Below, piece by piece: positions 1 through 5,860 of a stretch of DNA of 5,860 nucleotides. The translations under genes were made by a program, and so were the position numbers. Below the pieces are notes generated by a model, which saw only the letters and a program-made list of their open reading frames with translations, searched no databases and was not told the origin of the DNA. Source of the stretch: JBAXBF01 sp034429745 (GTDB lineage: Bacteria > Chloroflexota > Anaerolineae > Anaerolineales > DRKV01); assembly GCA_034429745.1 (NCBI GenBank), contig DAOUFY010000037.1, positions 1-5,860 on the forward strand, given 5' to 3'. Every line of letters starts with the position of its first letter. The stretch's first letter is position 1.

Positions 1-456
1 TAGTCCTTTTCTTAATACATGAGCTGGTACGTTTTGATAAGCAGCAACAACTATTGTATCATTCCCCAATAAATTTTGGGCTATACGTCCTGCAGAAGGA
101 GGTGATGGGGGAGTGGGGTGGGTATAATCAATTCTGGCAGTTGTATCAATTAATATTTTTCCTTTTAAGCATTCTTTTAGGCTTTCTAGAATAGTTTCAT
201 GGGCGGTGTGAACAACTGTGAGTATGCAAATATCAGCGTTCCTAACAGCTTCTTCGTTAATCATCCCACGTATGGAATTAATATTGAGTTGCTGATTTAG
301 TTCTTTTGCTGTAAGTTCTGCTTTCTCTTGAGATCTAGATCCAATAATTATTGGGTAGCCTGCATAAGCCCACCGCATAGCTAATCCAGGACCTTCTTTT
401 CCAGTACCGCCAATAATGGCTAAAGTCATTTTGTTGTCAGTATTATTCTTTGTCAT
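1..456 (-). CDS. NpdG-like NADP-binding oxidoreductase (F420-dependent NADP reductase family), C-terminus cut off by window edge
   Basis: The first 152 residues are visible and the gene continues beyond the left edge; family members are usually a little over 200 residues. My translation shows a Rossmann fold. After a short polar leader comes TLAIIGGTGKEGPGLAMRWA (residues 11-30), a glycine-rich dinucleotide loop after beta-1. IIIGSRSQEKA (37-47) follows, where the Ser-Arg after beta-2 is typical of NADP(H) 2'-phosphate recognition. A hydrophobic strand ICILTVVH (76-83) and the VVAAYQNVPAH stretch (136-146) match the NpdG layout. Characterised NpdG enzymes move hydride between NADP and coenzyme F420, but many bacterial homologues are untested, so the F420 substrate is inference. 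I chose the ATG at 454-456 because AAGGAA (468-473) lies 11 nt upstream; the alternative ATG at 427-429 has no ribosome site. It begins 35 nt after the ssnA stop on the same strand, so co-transcription is likely. Confidence 0.8.
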   Translation of the reverse strand, partial: MTKNNTDNKMTLAIIGGTGKEGPGLAMRWAYAGYPIIIGSRSQEKAELTAKELNQQLNINSIRGMINEEAVRNADICILTVVHTAHETILESLKECLKGKILIDTTARIDYTHPTPPSPPSAGRIAQNLLGNDTIVVAAYQNVPAHVLRKGL

Positions 457-491
457 AAAAGTGTCTGTTCCTTATTGAATGGAATAAATAT

Positions 492-1856
492 TCATTCATT
501 TCCTTTTTGGTATTTGTTCCAAACAGTTGGAGATACTAGTGCGAGAGCATATTCCATAATTTCTTCTTCGTCGAGTGTAACTAATTTTCTGTCTTTCATT
601 AGAACTTTTCCATTAACGATTGTAGTAGTTACCATGCTCTCATGAAAACCGAATAAGATATGCCAAGGTAGATTTTCTGGAGTAAGCTCAGTGAATGGGT
701 GATAATCAACAAGAATAAGATCTGCTGCAGCACCTGGTTTAATAATTCCAAATGAAGTATTGGGGTTATGTCGTGCAAATAATGTATTAACCAAAGCTGC
801 ATTATTATAAATAGCCATTTGTACTACATCAATACCATTCATTCTTCTTGGATCACGATGCCATAGTTTATGCGCCAAATAAGCGGTCTTCCACTCCTCC
901 CACATAGCATTAGAAAAACCGTCGTTGCCTAAACACACTTTTACGCCGGCCCTTAACATTGATTCTACGTCGCCAAGACCTACTCCGTTATTCATATTAG
1001 AGCGTGGCTGGTGAGTAACCCATGTTTGAGTCTCTGCGAGCAGGTTGATTTCACGCGCATCAACATGGACCGCATGAGCAACAACAGTATTTGGTCCTAA
1101 TATTTGATTTTGATACAAGCGATCAATTACTCTTATTCCATATTTTTCTAGACAATCATATTCATCTATTTCGTGTTCAGCGGCATGGATGTGGAAACCT
1201 ACATCATCTGGAGCTTTTTCTCTACAAGCTTTAAGGGTTTGGTTTGATAAGGTTAAACTTGCATGGAGACCGAAAAGTGCACTGATTCTACCTTCTGCAA
1301 TTTTTTCTCGTTTTACTCGTTGAATAAATCGTACATTTTCTTCAATCCCACTAAGGGCTTCATGCATTCCATTTCGATCACTAACTTCATAACAGAGGGA
1401 AGCCCGGATTCCCGATTGTTCTACAACTTCGGCGATTATATCTAAACAACCTGGAATTACTTTTGGAGAAGCATGATGATCAATTAATGTAGTCGTTCCA
1501 TGCTTAATGGCATCAATGATGCAAACCAAAGCTGAATATTTTACAGCTTCTTCATCAAGGGCGCGGTCAAGAGGCCACCATAATTTACTTAGTATTTCAA
1601 TGAATTCTTTAGGAGCTGGTTCCGGTATGCTCAAACCTCTGGAAAAAGCACCATAAAAGTGTGTATGAGCGCAAATATTTCCTGGTAAAAGATATTGTCC
1701 ATGAGCATCAATTCTTTCCTCATCAGGATAATTAAAAAGTAGTTCTGCCTGAGGACTGATTTCCGCTATGATTCCGTCTTGGATGCGAACTGCGTGGTTT
1801 TCTAAAATACGGTTTGGAAATTCCCATGTAATAATGGAAGAATTTGTTATTAGCAT
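492..1856 (-). CDS. ssnA: SsnA-family amidohydrolase (putative aminohydrolase of selenium-dependent molybdenum hydroxylase / purine catabolism clusters)
   Basis: A cytoplasmic metal-dependent hydrolase of the amidohydrolase superfamily (ATZ/TRZ-like), 454 residues against about 442 for E. coli SsnA. It has an N-terminal beta-sandwich segment, a TIM barrel from about residue 55, and a C-terminal sandwich piece ending in the IVNGKVLMKDRK strand (413-424). Visible metal and catalytic residues are H64 and H66 (HTH), H224 and E227 (HIHAAE), H261 (VVAHAVH) and D312 (LGNDG). Blocks I recognise as SsnA-specific are LWWPLDRALDEE (92-103), IDHHASP (125-131), SDRNG (159-163) and RSNMNN (285-290). SsnA genes occur with selenium-dependent xanthine dehydrogenase-like hydroxylases and anaerobic purine breakdown genes; the exact substrate is not established to my knowledge. 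The start ATG has AGGAGA (1862-1867) 5 nt upstream. The gene leads a likely operon with the NpdG-like gene. Family assignment is firm; the reaction is not. Confidence 0.9.
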   Translation of the reverse strand: MLITNSSIITWEFPNRILENHAVRIQDGIIAEISPQAELLFNYPDEERIDAHGQYLLPGNICAHTHFYGAFSRGLSIPEPAPKEFIEILSKLWWPLDRALDEEAVKYSALVCIIDAIKHGTTTLIDHHASPKVIPGCLDIIAEVVEQSGIRASLCYEVSDRNGMHEALSGIEENVRFIQRVKREKIAEGRISALFGLHASLTLSNQTLKACREKAPDDVGFHIHAAEHEIDEYDCLEKYGIRVIDRLYQNQILGPNTVVAHAVHVDAREINLLAETQTWVTHQPRSNMNNGVGLGDVESMLRAGVKVCLGNDGFSNAMWEEWKTAYLAHKLWHRDPRRMNGIDVVQMAIYNNAALVNTLFARHNPNTSFGIIKPGAAADLILVDYHPFTELTPENLPWHILFGFHESMVTTTIVNGKVLMKDRKLVTLDEEEIMEYALALVSPTVWNKYQKGNE

Positions 1857-1861
1857 AACAT

Positions 1862-1867
1862 TCTCCT
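1862..1867 (-). promoter_or_regulatory. Ribosome binding site of ssnA
   Basis: The minus strand reads TAGGAGA just upstream of the ssnA ATG (core AGGAGA, spacing 5 nt). This supports the ATG at 1854-1856 as the start, in agreement with the family's usual MLI-type N-terminus. Confidence 0.75.
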
Positions 1868-1905
1868 ACAAATAAATACGAAACAACAATTTTTTAGACA
1901 GATTT

Positions 1906-1934
1906 ATTCTAATTCAATTTGTTGAACTCTGCAA
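1906..1934 (-). promoter_or_regulatory. Candidate sigma70-type promoter of the ssnA operon
   Basis: On the minus strand TTGCAG (1929-1934) and TAGAAT (1906-1911) are separated by exactly 17 nt. The -10 matches consensus at five of six positions and the -35 at its TTG core. Transcription would start near 1899, giving a leader of roughly 43 nt. A short inverted repeat TTCAA-TTTG-TTGAA (1913-1926) lies in the spacer and could be an operator, but its arms are only 5 bp and may be chance. Assigned by eye. Confidence 0.5.
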
Positions 1935-2016
1935 GCGATTCCACAAACATAAATAACATAATTAACCTTAATTTTAGATTAATAACAAGTGATTTTTATG
2001 TTAAAGAATACTATTA

Positions 2017-2025
2017 TGATATAAT
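2017..2025 (+). promoter_or_regulatory. Extended -10 promoter of ppdK
   Basis: The plus strand reads TGATATAAT, a perfect TATAAT (2020-2025) preceded by the TGn extension. No good -35 hexamer is seen 15-18 nt upstream (the sequence there is TATGTT-like), which is acceptable for an extended -10 promoter. Transcription would start near 2032 and leave a leader of about 65 nt before ppdK. Confidence 0.6.
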
Positions 2026-2080
2026 AGAATGGTTTAATTTTTTGAACTTATAAGAAAAAATAAATATTCTCACACAAAAC

Positions 2081-2086
2081 GGAGGT
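2081..2086 (+). promoter_or_regulatory. Ribosome binding site of ppdK
   Basis: GGAGGT lies 10 nt before the ATG at 2097, a strong Shine-Dalgarno at slightly long spacing. It fixes the start of ppdK. Confidence 0.85.
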
Positions 2087-2096
2087 TTAATCAAAA

Positions 2097-4844
2097 ATGG
2101 CTACAAAAAAGTGGGTTTACTTATTCAATGAAGTTGACCAAGCAGAAAAATATGTTGGTGGAGAGTGGGATAAAGTTAGAGCGCTTTTAGGTGGAAAAGG
2201 CGCTAATCTAGCTGAAATGACGCGTATTGGATTACCAGTACCTCCAGGCTTTACCATTACTACTGAAGCTTGCAATGCTTATCTTGAGTCTGGAAAAAAA
2301 TTCCCTGAAGGTATGTGGGAACAGACCTTAGAAGCTCTAAAAGAAATTGAAAAAATGACAGGTAAAAAATTTGGTGATCCGTCAAATCCTCTCTTAGTAT
2401 CCTGTCGTTCTGGAGCAAAATTCTCCATGCCAGGTATGATGGATACGGTATTAAACATTGGGCTCAATGATAAAACTGCTGAAGGAATGGTTAAACTTAC
2501 TAATGATGAGCGATTTGTATATGACTCTTATCGCCGCTTAGTTCAAATGTTCGGGTCTGTTGTTTTAGGCATTGAAGACGAAGCTTTTGAAAATCCGCTT
2601 GATGAGTATAAAAAGAAAAAAGGTGTCAAGTCGGATACGGAATTAAATGCAGAGGATTGGAAGTTCTTAACAAAACAATTTCAAGAAATTGTTAAAAAAC
2701 ATAAAGGCTTTGATTTTCCACAAGATCCTTTTGAACAAATGAGATTGGCTACTGAAGCGGTTTTTAATTCCTGGTTTGGAAAACGTGCAGTAGATTATAG
2801 AAACGCAACGAATATTCCTCATAATCTTGGAACAGCTGTCAACATTGTTACTATGGTGTTTGGCAATATGGGTAATGACTCGGCGACTGGTGTTGCTTTC
2901 ACCAGAGATCCAGCGACGGGAGAAAAAGTACTTTATGGCGATTATCTCGTAAATGCGCAAGGTGAGGATGTTGTTGCTGGAATTCGCAACACATCACCCA
3001 TTATGAACCTGAAGGAAGAAATGCCTAAAGCATTTGAGGAATTTTTAGCCATTTGTGATAAATTAGAGAAACACTATAAAGACATGCAGGATATGGAGTT
3101 TACCATTGAGAGGGGTCGTCTCTGGATGCTACAGACGAGAGATGGTAAACGAACTGCAAAAGCAGCAGTGAAAATTGCTGTTGATATGGTAAATGAAGGT
3201 TTAATCACAAAAGAAAAAGCTGTGTTGCGTGTAAGTCCAGCTCAAGTAGATACTTTGCTACATCCTCAATTCGATATGGATGTGAAAAAGAAGGCAGTGA
3301 AAGAAGGTGGACTCTATGCTAAAGGTGTAAATGCATCACCAGGTGCAGCAGTTGGACAGGTATATTTTGATGCAGATACTGCAGAGAAAATGGCTAAAGA
3401 ACAAAATCAAGACGTGATTATGGTACGTCCTTTCACAAAACCCGATGACGTTCATGGAATGCTTGCAGCAAAGGGTATTTTAACAAGCGAAGGTGGTGCT
3501 ACTTCTCATGCTGCAGTTGTTGCACGCCAATTTGGCGTACCTTGTATTGTTGGCGCTTCTGAAATAAAAATAGATTTAGATGGTCGTACCATGGAAGCAA
3601 ACGGCAAGGTCGTCAAGGAAGGTGAATGGATATCTATTGATGGTACCACTGGTGAGGTTTTTCTTGGAAAAATTCCGACAATTGCCCCTAAACTTGAGGA
3701 ACAAACAGAATTAATGACATTACTAAAGTGGGCAGATGAGATCTGTGCTGAACCTGGTATAAGAAAATTGCCAGAGGGGTGGCCTTCCCGTGGATTACAA
3801 GTTTGGGCAAATGCAGACTATCCTGCTGATGCAAGAAGAGCGCGTTCTTATGGTGCAGTCGGAATTGGGTTGTGCCGAACAGAACACATGTTCTTTGAAC
3901 AAGAACGACTTCCTATTGTTCAGCGTATGATTTTGGCTGAAACAGTAGAAGAACGTGTTAAGGCCTTAAATGAGCTGTTGCCTTATCAACGAAATGATTT
4001 TGAAGGCCTATTTGAAGCCATGGATGGATATCCGGTGATCATCCGATTGATTGATCCACCTTTGCATGAGTTTCTCCCTTCTCAGGAATCATTACTTGAA
4101 GAAGTAATCACAATGAGAGTGAAAGGAGAAACGAAAGGGCTAAAAGAAAAAGAAGACCTGCTTGCAAAAGTAACTGCGTTGCATGAAAGCAATCCAATGA
4201 TGGGCTTACGTGGTGTACGCTTAAGTATTATGATGCCCGAAATTGTTGAAATGCAAGTACGAGCAATTTTTGAAGGAGCAGCCAACGCAGCGTTGCGCGG
4301 CATTCATGTAAAACCTGAGGTCATGATACCCCTCACAGGTACTGTTGCAGAGCTAAGGGTAATACAGCCACGCCTAGTGGAAATTGCAAAGAAGGTTATG
4401 GAAGAGAAGAAAGTATCATTCCCATATAAGTTTGGTACAATGATCGAAATTCCACGAGCCGCTGTAACCGCTGGTGAGATTGCTGAAATTGCGGAATTCT
4501 TCTCCTTTGGAACAAATGACTTGACCCAAATGACTTATGGGTATAGTCGCGATGACGCAGAACGAAACTTCCTATTAAAGTATGTTGAAGACGGTATTCT
4601 GCCCAAGAATCCATTCCAAACAATTGACAGAGAAGGTGTAGGCAGACTAATGAAAATGGCAATTGAGGAAGGACGCAAAACCCGAGTTGAATTAGAAGTA
4701 GGTATTTGTGGAGAACATGGCGGTGATCCTGAAAGTATTGAGTTTTGTCATATCATTGGTAACAACTATGTAAGCTGCTCTCCATTCAGAGTGCCGATTG
4801 CTCGATTAGCTGCAGCTCAAGCCGCTATCAAACACAAAGCATAA
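2097..4844 (+). CDS. ppdK: Pyruvate, phosphate dikinase
   Basis: Catalyses the reversible reaction pyruvate + ATP + Pi to PEP + AMP + PPi in the cytoplasm, serving either glycolysis (ATP yield) or PEP formation for gluconeogenesis. It has 915 residues, somewhat longer than the roughly 875 of the Clostridium symbiosum enzyme. The order is complete. The N-terminal nucleotide-binding domain (about 1-350) has GGKGANLAEM (32-41), CRSGAKFSMPGMMDT (103-117) and MEFTIERGRLWMLQTR (333-348). The swivelling phosphohistidine domain (about 405-525) has GGATSHAAVVAR (466-477) with catalytic H471. The C-terminal TIM barrel for pyruvate/PEP (about 530-910) has GLCRTEHMFF (591-600), GTMIEIPRAA (780-789), FSFGTNDLTQMTYG (802-815) and CGEHGGDP (871-878) with acid/base Cys871. 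The residues before the catalytic His read SEGGA rather than the more usual RGGM. It appears monocistronic, with its own extended -10 promoter and a strong terminator 37 nt after the stop. Confidence 0.98.
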   Translation: MATKKWVYLFNEVDQAEKYVGGEWDKVRALLGGKGANLAEMTRIGLPVPPGFTITTEACNAYLESGKKFPEGMWEQTLEALKEIEKMTGKKFGDPSNPLLVSCRSGAKFSMPGMMDTVLNIGLNDKTAEGMVKLTNDERFVYDSYRRLVQMFGSVVLGIEDEAFENPLDEYKKKKGVKSDTELNAEDWKFLTKQFQEIVKKHKGFDFPQDPFEQMRLATEAVFNSWFGKRAVDYRNATNIPHNLGTAVNIVTMVFGNMGNDSATGVAFTRDPATGEKVLYGDYLVNAQGEDVVAGIRNTSPIMNLKEEMPKAFEEFLAICDKLEKHYKDMQDMEFTIERGRLWMLQTRDGKRTAKAAVKIAVDMVNEGLITKEKAVLRVSPAQVDTLLHPQFDMDVKKKAVKEGGLYAKGVNASPGAAVGQVYFDADTAEKMAKEQNQDVIMVRPFTKPDDVHGMLAAKGILTSEGGATSHAAVVARQFGVPCIVGASEIKIDLDGRTMEANGKVVKEGEWISIDGTTGEVFLGKIPTIAPKLEEQTELMTLLKWADEICAEPGIRKLPEGWPSRGLQVWANADYPADARRARSYGAVGIGLCRTEHMFFEQERLPIVQRMILAETVEERVKALNELLPYQRNDFEGLFEAMDGYPVIIRLIDPPLHEFLPSQESLLEEVITMRVKGETKGLKEKEDLLAKVTALHESNPMMGLRGVRLSIMMPEIVEMQVRAIFEGAANAALRGIHVKPEVMIPLTGTVAELRVIQPRLVEIAKKVMEEKKVSFPYKFGTMIEIPRAAVTAGEIAEIAEFFSFGTNDLTQMTYGYSRDDAERNFLLKYVEDGILPKNPFQTIDREGVGRLMKMAIEEGRKTRVELEVGICGEHGGDPESIEFCHIIGNNYVSCSPFRVPIARLAAAQAAIKHKA

Positions 4845-4880
4845 TCTTGGCTTTCTTATAGTTTGTTATTCATTAAGTTA

Positions 4881-4916
4881 CAAAAAGGGAATAAGTACAT
4901 ACTTATTCCCTTTTTG
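4881..4916. terminator. Bidirectional intrinsic terminator between ppdK and the PglC-like gene
   Basis: A perfect 17-bp inverted repeat: the left arm CAAAAAGGGAATAAGTA (4881-4897) and its exact complement at 4900-4916 flank a 2-nt centre, so the real loop is probably 4 nt. Each strand carries a run of five T in the descending arm, so the hairpin can serve both directions. It lies 37 nt beyond the ppdK stop and about 80 nt beyond the stop of the converging minus-strand gene. The stem is AT-rich with only one GGG/CCC block. Confidence 0.88.
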
Positions 4917-4997
4917 CGTTTTATAAACAATAGATAAGGAATCAAAAGTCCAAATGTTATTTTCTGGAAAACTTGTTTAAACCAAGGGAATTAGAGG

Positions 4998-5618
4998 TTA
5001 AGCATTCTGCTCAGGATTACCCATAAATTCTTCCATCGTTGCATGCCCTTTTTGATTAATCCCTTCACGTTTTAGTACTTTCCAAATAGTAATGATGATT
5101 ATTTTAATGTCTAACCATAAGGACCAATTATCTACATACCAGACATCATAACGGAATTTTTCTTCCCAACTAATAGCATTTCTTCCGTTAATTTGGCTCC
5201 AACCAGTGATGCCTGGTAAGACATGTTGACGACGTGCTTGTTCTGGATTGTATCGCCCAAGATATTGCATCAGCAAAGGACGTGGTCCTACAATACTCAT
5301 ATCTCCTTTAATCACATTAAATAAAGAGGGTAATTCATCCAAGCTAGTTGATCTCAAAAATTGACCAAACCTAGTGATCCTTTGCTCATCTGGTAATAAT
5401 TTACCATTTGCATCGTACACGTCTTTCATAGAACGAAATTTATATATATTGAATGGTTTATTGTTAAGCCCGGGTCTAAGTTGTTTGAACAAAATGGGTC
5501 TTCCTTGAAAAATCCAACATAGTATAGATATAAGTAACAACAATGGGCTTGTGATGATGATTCCAATGCTTGCAAATATTACATCAAAAAGTCTTTTTGA
5601 TACAGGAACTTTATACAT
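4998..5618 (-). CDS. PglC-like monotopic phosphoglycosyl transferase (bacterial sugar transferase)
   Basis: Predicted to transfer a sugar-1-phosphate from a UDP-sugar to polyprenyl phosphate at the inner face of the membrane, the first step of lipid-linked glycan assembly. At 206 residues it is the minimal catalytic form, without the extra N-terminal domains of WcaJ/WbaP types. The hydrophobic segment at about 10-37 contains Ser24-Pro25, the break that makes the membrane helix re-entrant in PglC. KFRSM (60-64), the catalytic Asp94-Glu95 dyad in TSLDELPSLFN (91-101), KGDMSIVGPRP (104-114), PGITGWSQINGRN (136-148) and the C-terminal GHATMEEFMGN (191-201) follow. The C-terminal tail and overall length match Campylobacter PglC as I remember it, so a bacillosamine-like UDP-sugar is plausible but unproven. 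The start is forced: an in-frame TAA lies two codons upstream. No clear ribosome site precedes it. It converges on ppdK, sharing the terminator. Confidence 0.93.
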   Translation of the reverse strand: MYKVPVSKRLFDVIFASIGIIITSPLLLLISILCWIFQGRPILFKQLRPGLNNKPFNIYKFRSMKDVYDANGKLLPDEQRITRFGQFLRSTSLDELPSLFNVIKGDMSIVGPRPLLMQYLGRYNPEQARRQHVLPGITGWSQINGRNAISWEEKFRYDVWYVDNWSLWLDIKIIIITIWKVLKREGINQKGHATMEEFMGNPEQNA

Positions 5619-5647
5619 ATTTGGTTACAGTTTGTGAGGTTTTCTTT

Positions 5648-5653
5648 ATTATA
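5648..5653 (-). promoter_or_regulatory. Possible -10 box for the PglC-like gene
   Basis: A perfect TATAAT on the minus strand lies 29 nt upstream of the start codon. Two further TATAAT hexamers occur on the same strand at 5673-5678 and 5708-5713. None has a convincing -35 hexamer at 16-18 nt, and the tract is very AT-rich, so which one is used, if any, cannot be decided by reading. Confidence 0.3.
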
Positions 5654-5729
5654 CATTAAGAGACGATAATACATTATAGATACAAGTAAAGTTTTTTATG
5701 TAATGAAATTATATTCTCGCTTTACAAAA

Positions 5730-5860
5730 GATTACGCAACCTTTTTTCTGTAAAATCGTGTCAGAAATATCCATCGTACTTTAACAAACAAATTACTTGC
5801 CAGAACAATAATGCTTTCCGATCTGCCATTCTTCTGAGATTTCCATCAAGAGTGCTGAAA
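5730..5860 (-). mobile_element. Probable right end of an IS256-family insertion sequence, continuing past the window edge
   Basis: Two independent cues point to the same element. The minus strand at 5793-5858 reads like the C-terminus of an IS256-type transposase. Read inward on the plus strand from 5730, the sequence begins GATTACGCAACC and has TGTAAAA at offset 20. From memory, the IS256 terminal repeat also begins GAT and carries TGTAAAA at the same offset. If 5730 is the end, the neighbouring 5721-5729 (TTTACAAAA) would be one copy of an 8-9 bp target duplication. The other end is outside the window, so neither the repeat nor the duplication can be confirmed. Confidence 0.42.
5793..5860 (-). 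CDS. C-terminal fragment of an IS256-family (mutator-type) transposase
   Basis: Only the last 21 codons are in the window, ending in TAA at 5793-5795. The frame reads SALLMEISEEWQIGKHYCSGK. The ALLMEISEEW..GK.Y pattern resembles the conserved tail of IS256/mutator transposases, which ends soon after an EEW.(T/I)G(R/K).Y motif. The catalytic DDE residues would lie beyond the right edge, so whether the gene is intact is unknown. Twenty-one codons are little evidence; another minus-strand frame is also open here (5761-5859) but resembles nothing I recognise. Confidence 0.42.
   Translation of the reverse strand, partial: SALLMEISEEWQIGKHYCSGK

Noticed and set aside
477..497. Imperfect inverted repeat (GAAT-g-GAAT / ATTC-ATTC) across the ssnA stop codon
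   Set aside because: It is short, AT-rich and bulged with no T run. It could be a weak intercistronic hairpin but is within chance expectation for this base composition.
1263..1445. Plus-strand open frame of 60 codons
   Set aside because: It lies wholly antisense within ssnA, has no ribosome site and a low-complexity composition.
1961..1972. Palindrome ATTAA-CC-TTAAT between ssnA and ppdK
   Set aside because: The 5-bp A/T-only arms in an AT-rich spacer match no operator I recognise.
1857..2096. Possible riboswitch or small RNA in the divergent spacer
   Set aside because: The predicted leaders are about 43 and 65 nt, AT-rich, and show no stable stem, conserved core or terminator-like hairpin.
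2667..2960. Minus-strand open frame of 97 codons inside ppdK
   Set aside because: It is antisense to conserved PPDK coding sequence and has no recognisable domain. The same applies to minus-strand frames at 2279-2467, 4082-4303 and 4396-4662.
5761..5859. Second minus-strand frame at the right edge, 32 codons ending in TGA
   Set aside because: It overlaps the transposase-tail-like frame and resembles no family I know. Only one of the two can be real, and the other frame carries a recognisable motif.

Overview
The window is an AT-rich bacterial segment with four protein-coding genes and what looks like one end of an insertion sequence. The ppdK product and the ssnA/NpdG pairing resemble those of anaerobic Chloroflexota (Anaerolineae-like). 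That is recognition from memory rather than a search, and a low-GC Clostridia-type host is not excluded. GGAGG-type ribosome sites and TATAAT-type -10 boxes are visible.

Layout. Positions 1-1856 hold a minus-strand pair transcribed toward the left edge. First comes ssnA (492-1856), an amidohydrolase of the selenium/molybdenum-hydroxylase-associated SsnA family. A 35-nt gap follows, then an NpdG-like NADP-binding protein (456 down to 1) that runs off the left edge. Positions 1857-2096 form a divergent control region, with a candidate sigma70-type promoter for ssnA on the minus strand and an extended -10 promoter for ppdK on the plus strand. Positions 2097-4844 encode a full-length pyruvate, phosphate dikinase with all catalytic motifs present. 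Positions 4845-4997 separate two convergent genes and contain a perfect 17-bp hairpin flanked by A/T runs, a likely bidirectional terminator. Positions 4998-5618 (minus) encode a small monotopic phosphoglycosyl transferase closely resembling Campylobacter PglC. At 5730-5860 there is probably the right end of an IS256-family element, namely the last codons of a transposase and a terminal-repeat-like sequence. It sits only about 110 bp upstream of the PglC-like gene.

How the genes fit together. ppdK looks like a self-contained monocistronic unit of central metabolism, interconverting pyruvate and PEP. The ssnA/npdG-like pair looks like the edge of an anaerobic purine or heterocycle catabolism cluster that would continue left of the window. 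The PglC-like gene would start assembly of a lipid-linked glycan. It is the last gene of its strand before the terminator and appears to be cut off from any upstream glycan cluster by the insertion sequence. I see no CRISPR array, tRNA, rRNA, riboswitch or obviously new multi-gene system. The most interesting points are the SsnA-NpdG coupling and the IS end abutting the PglC-like gene.
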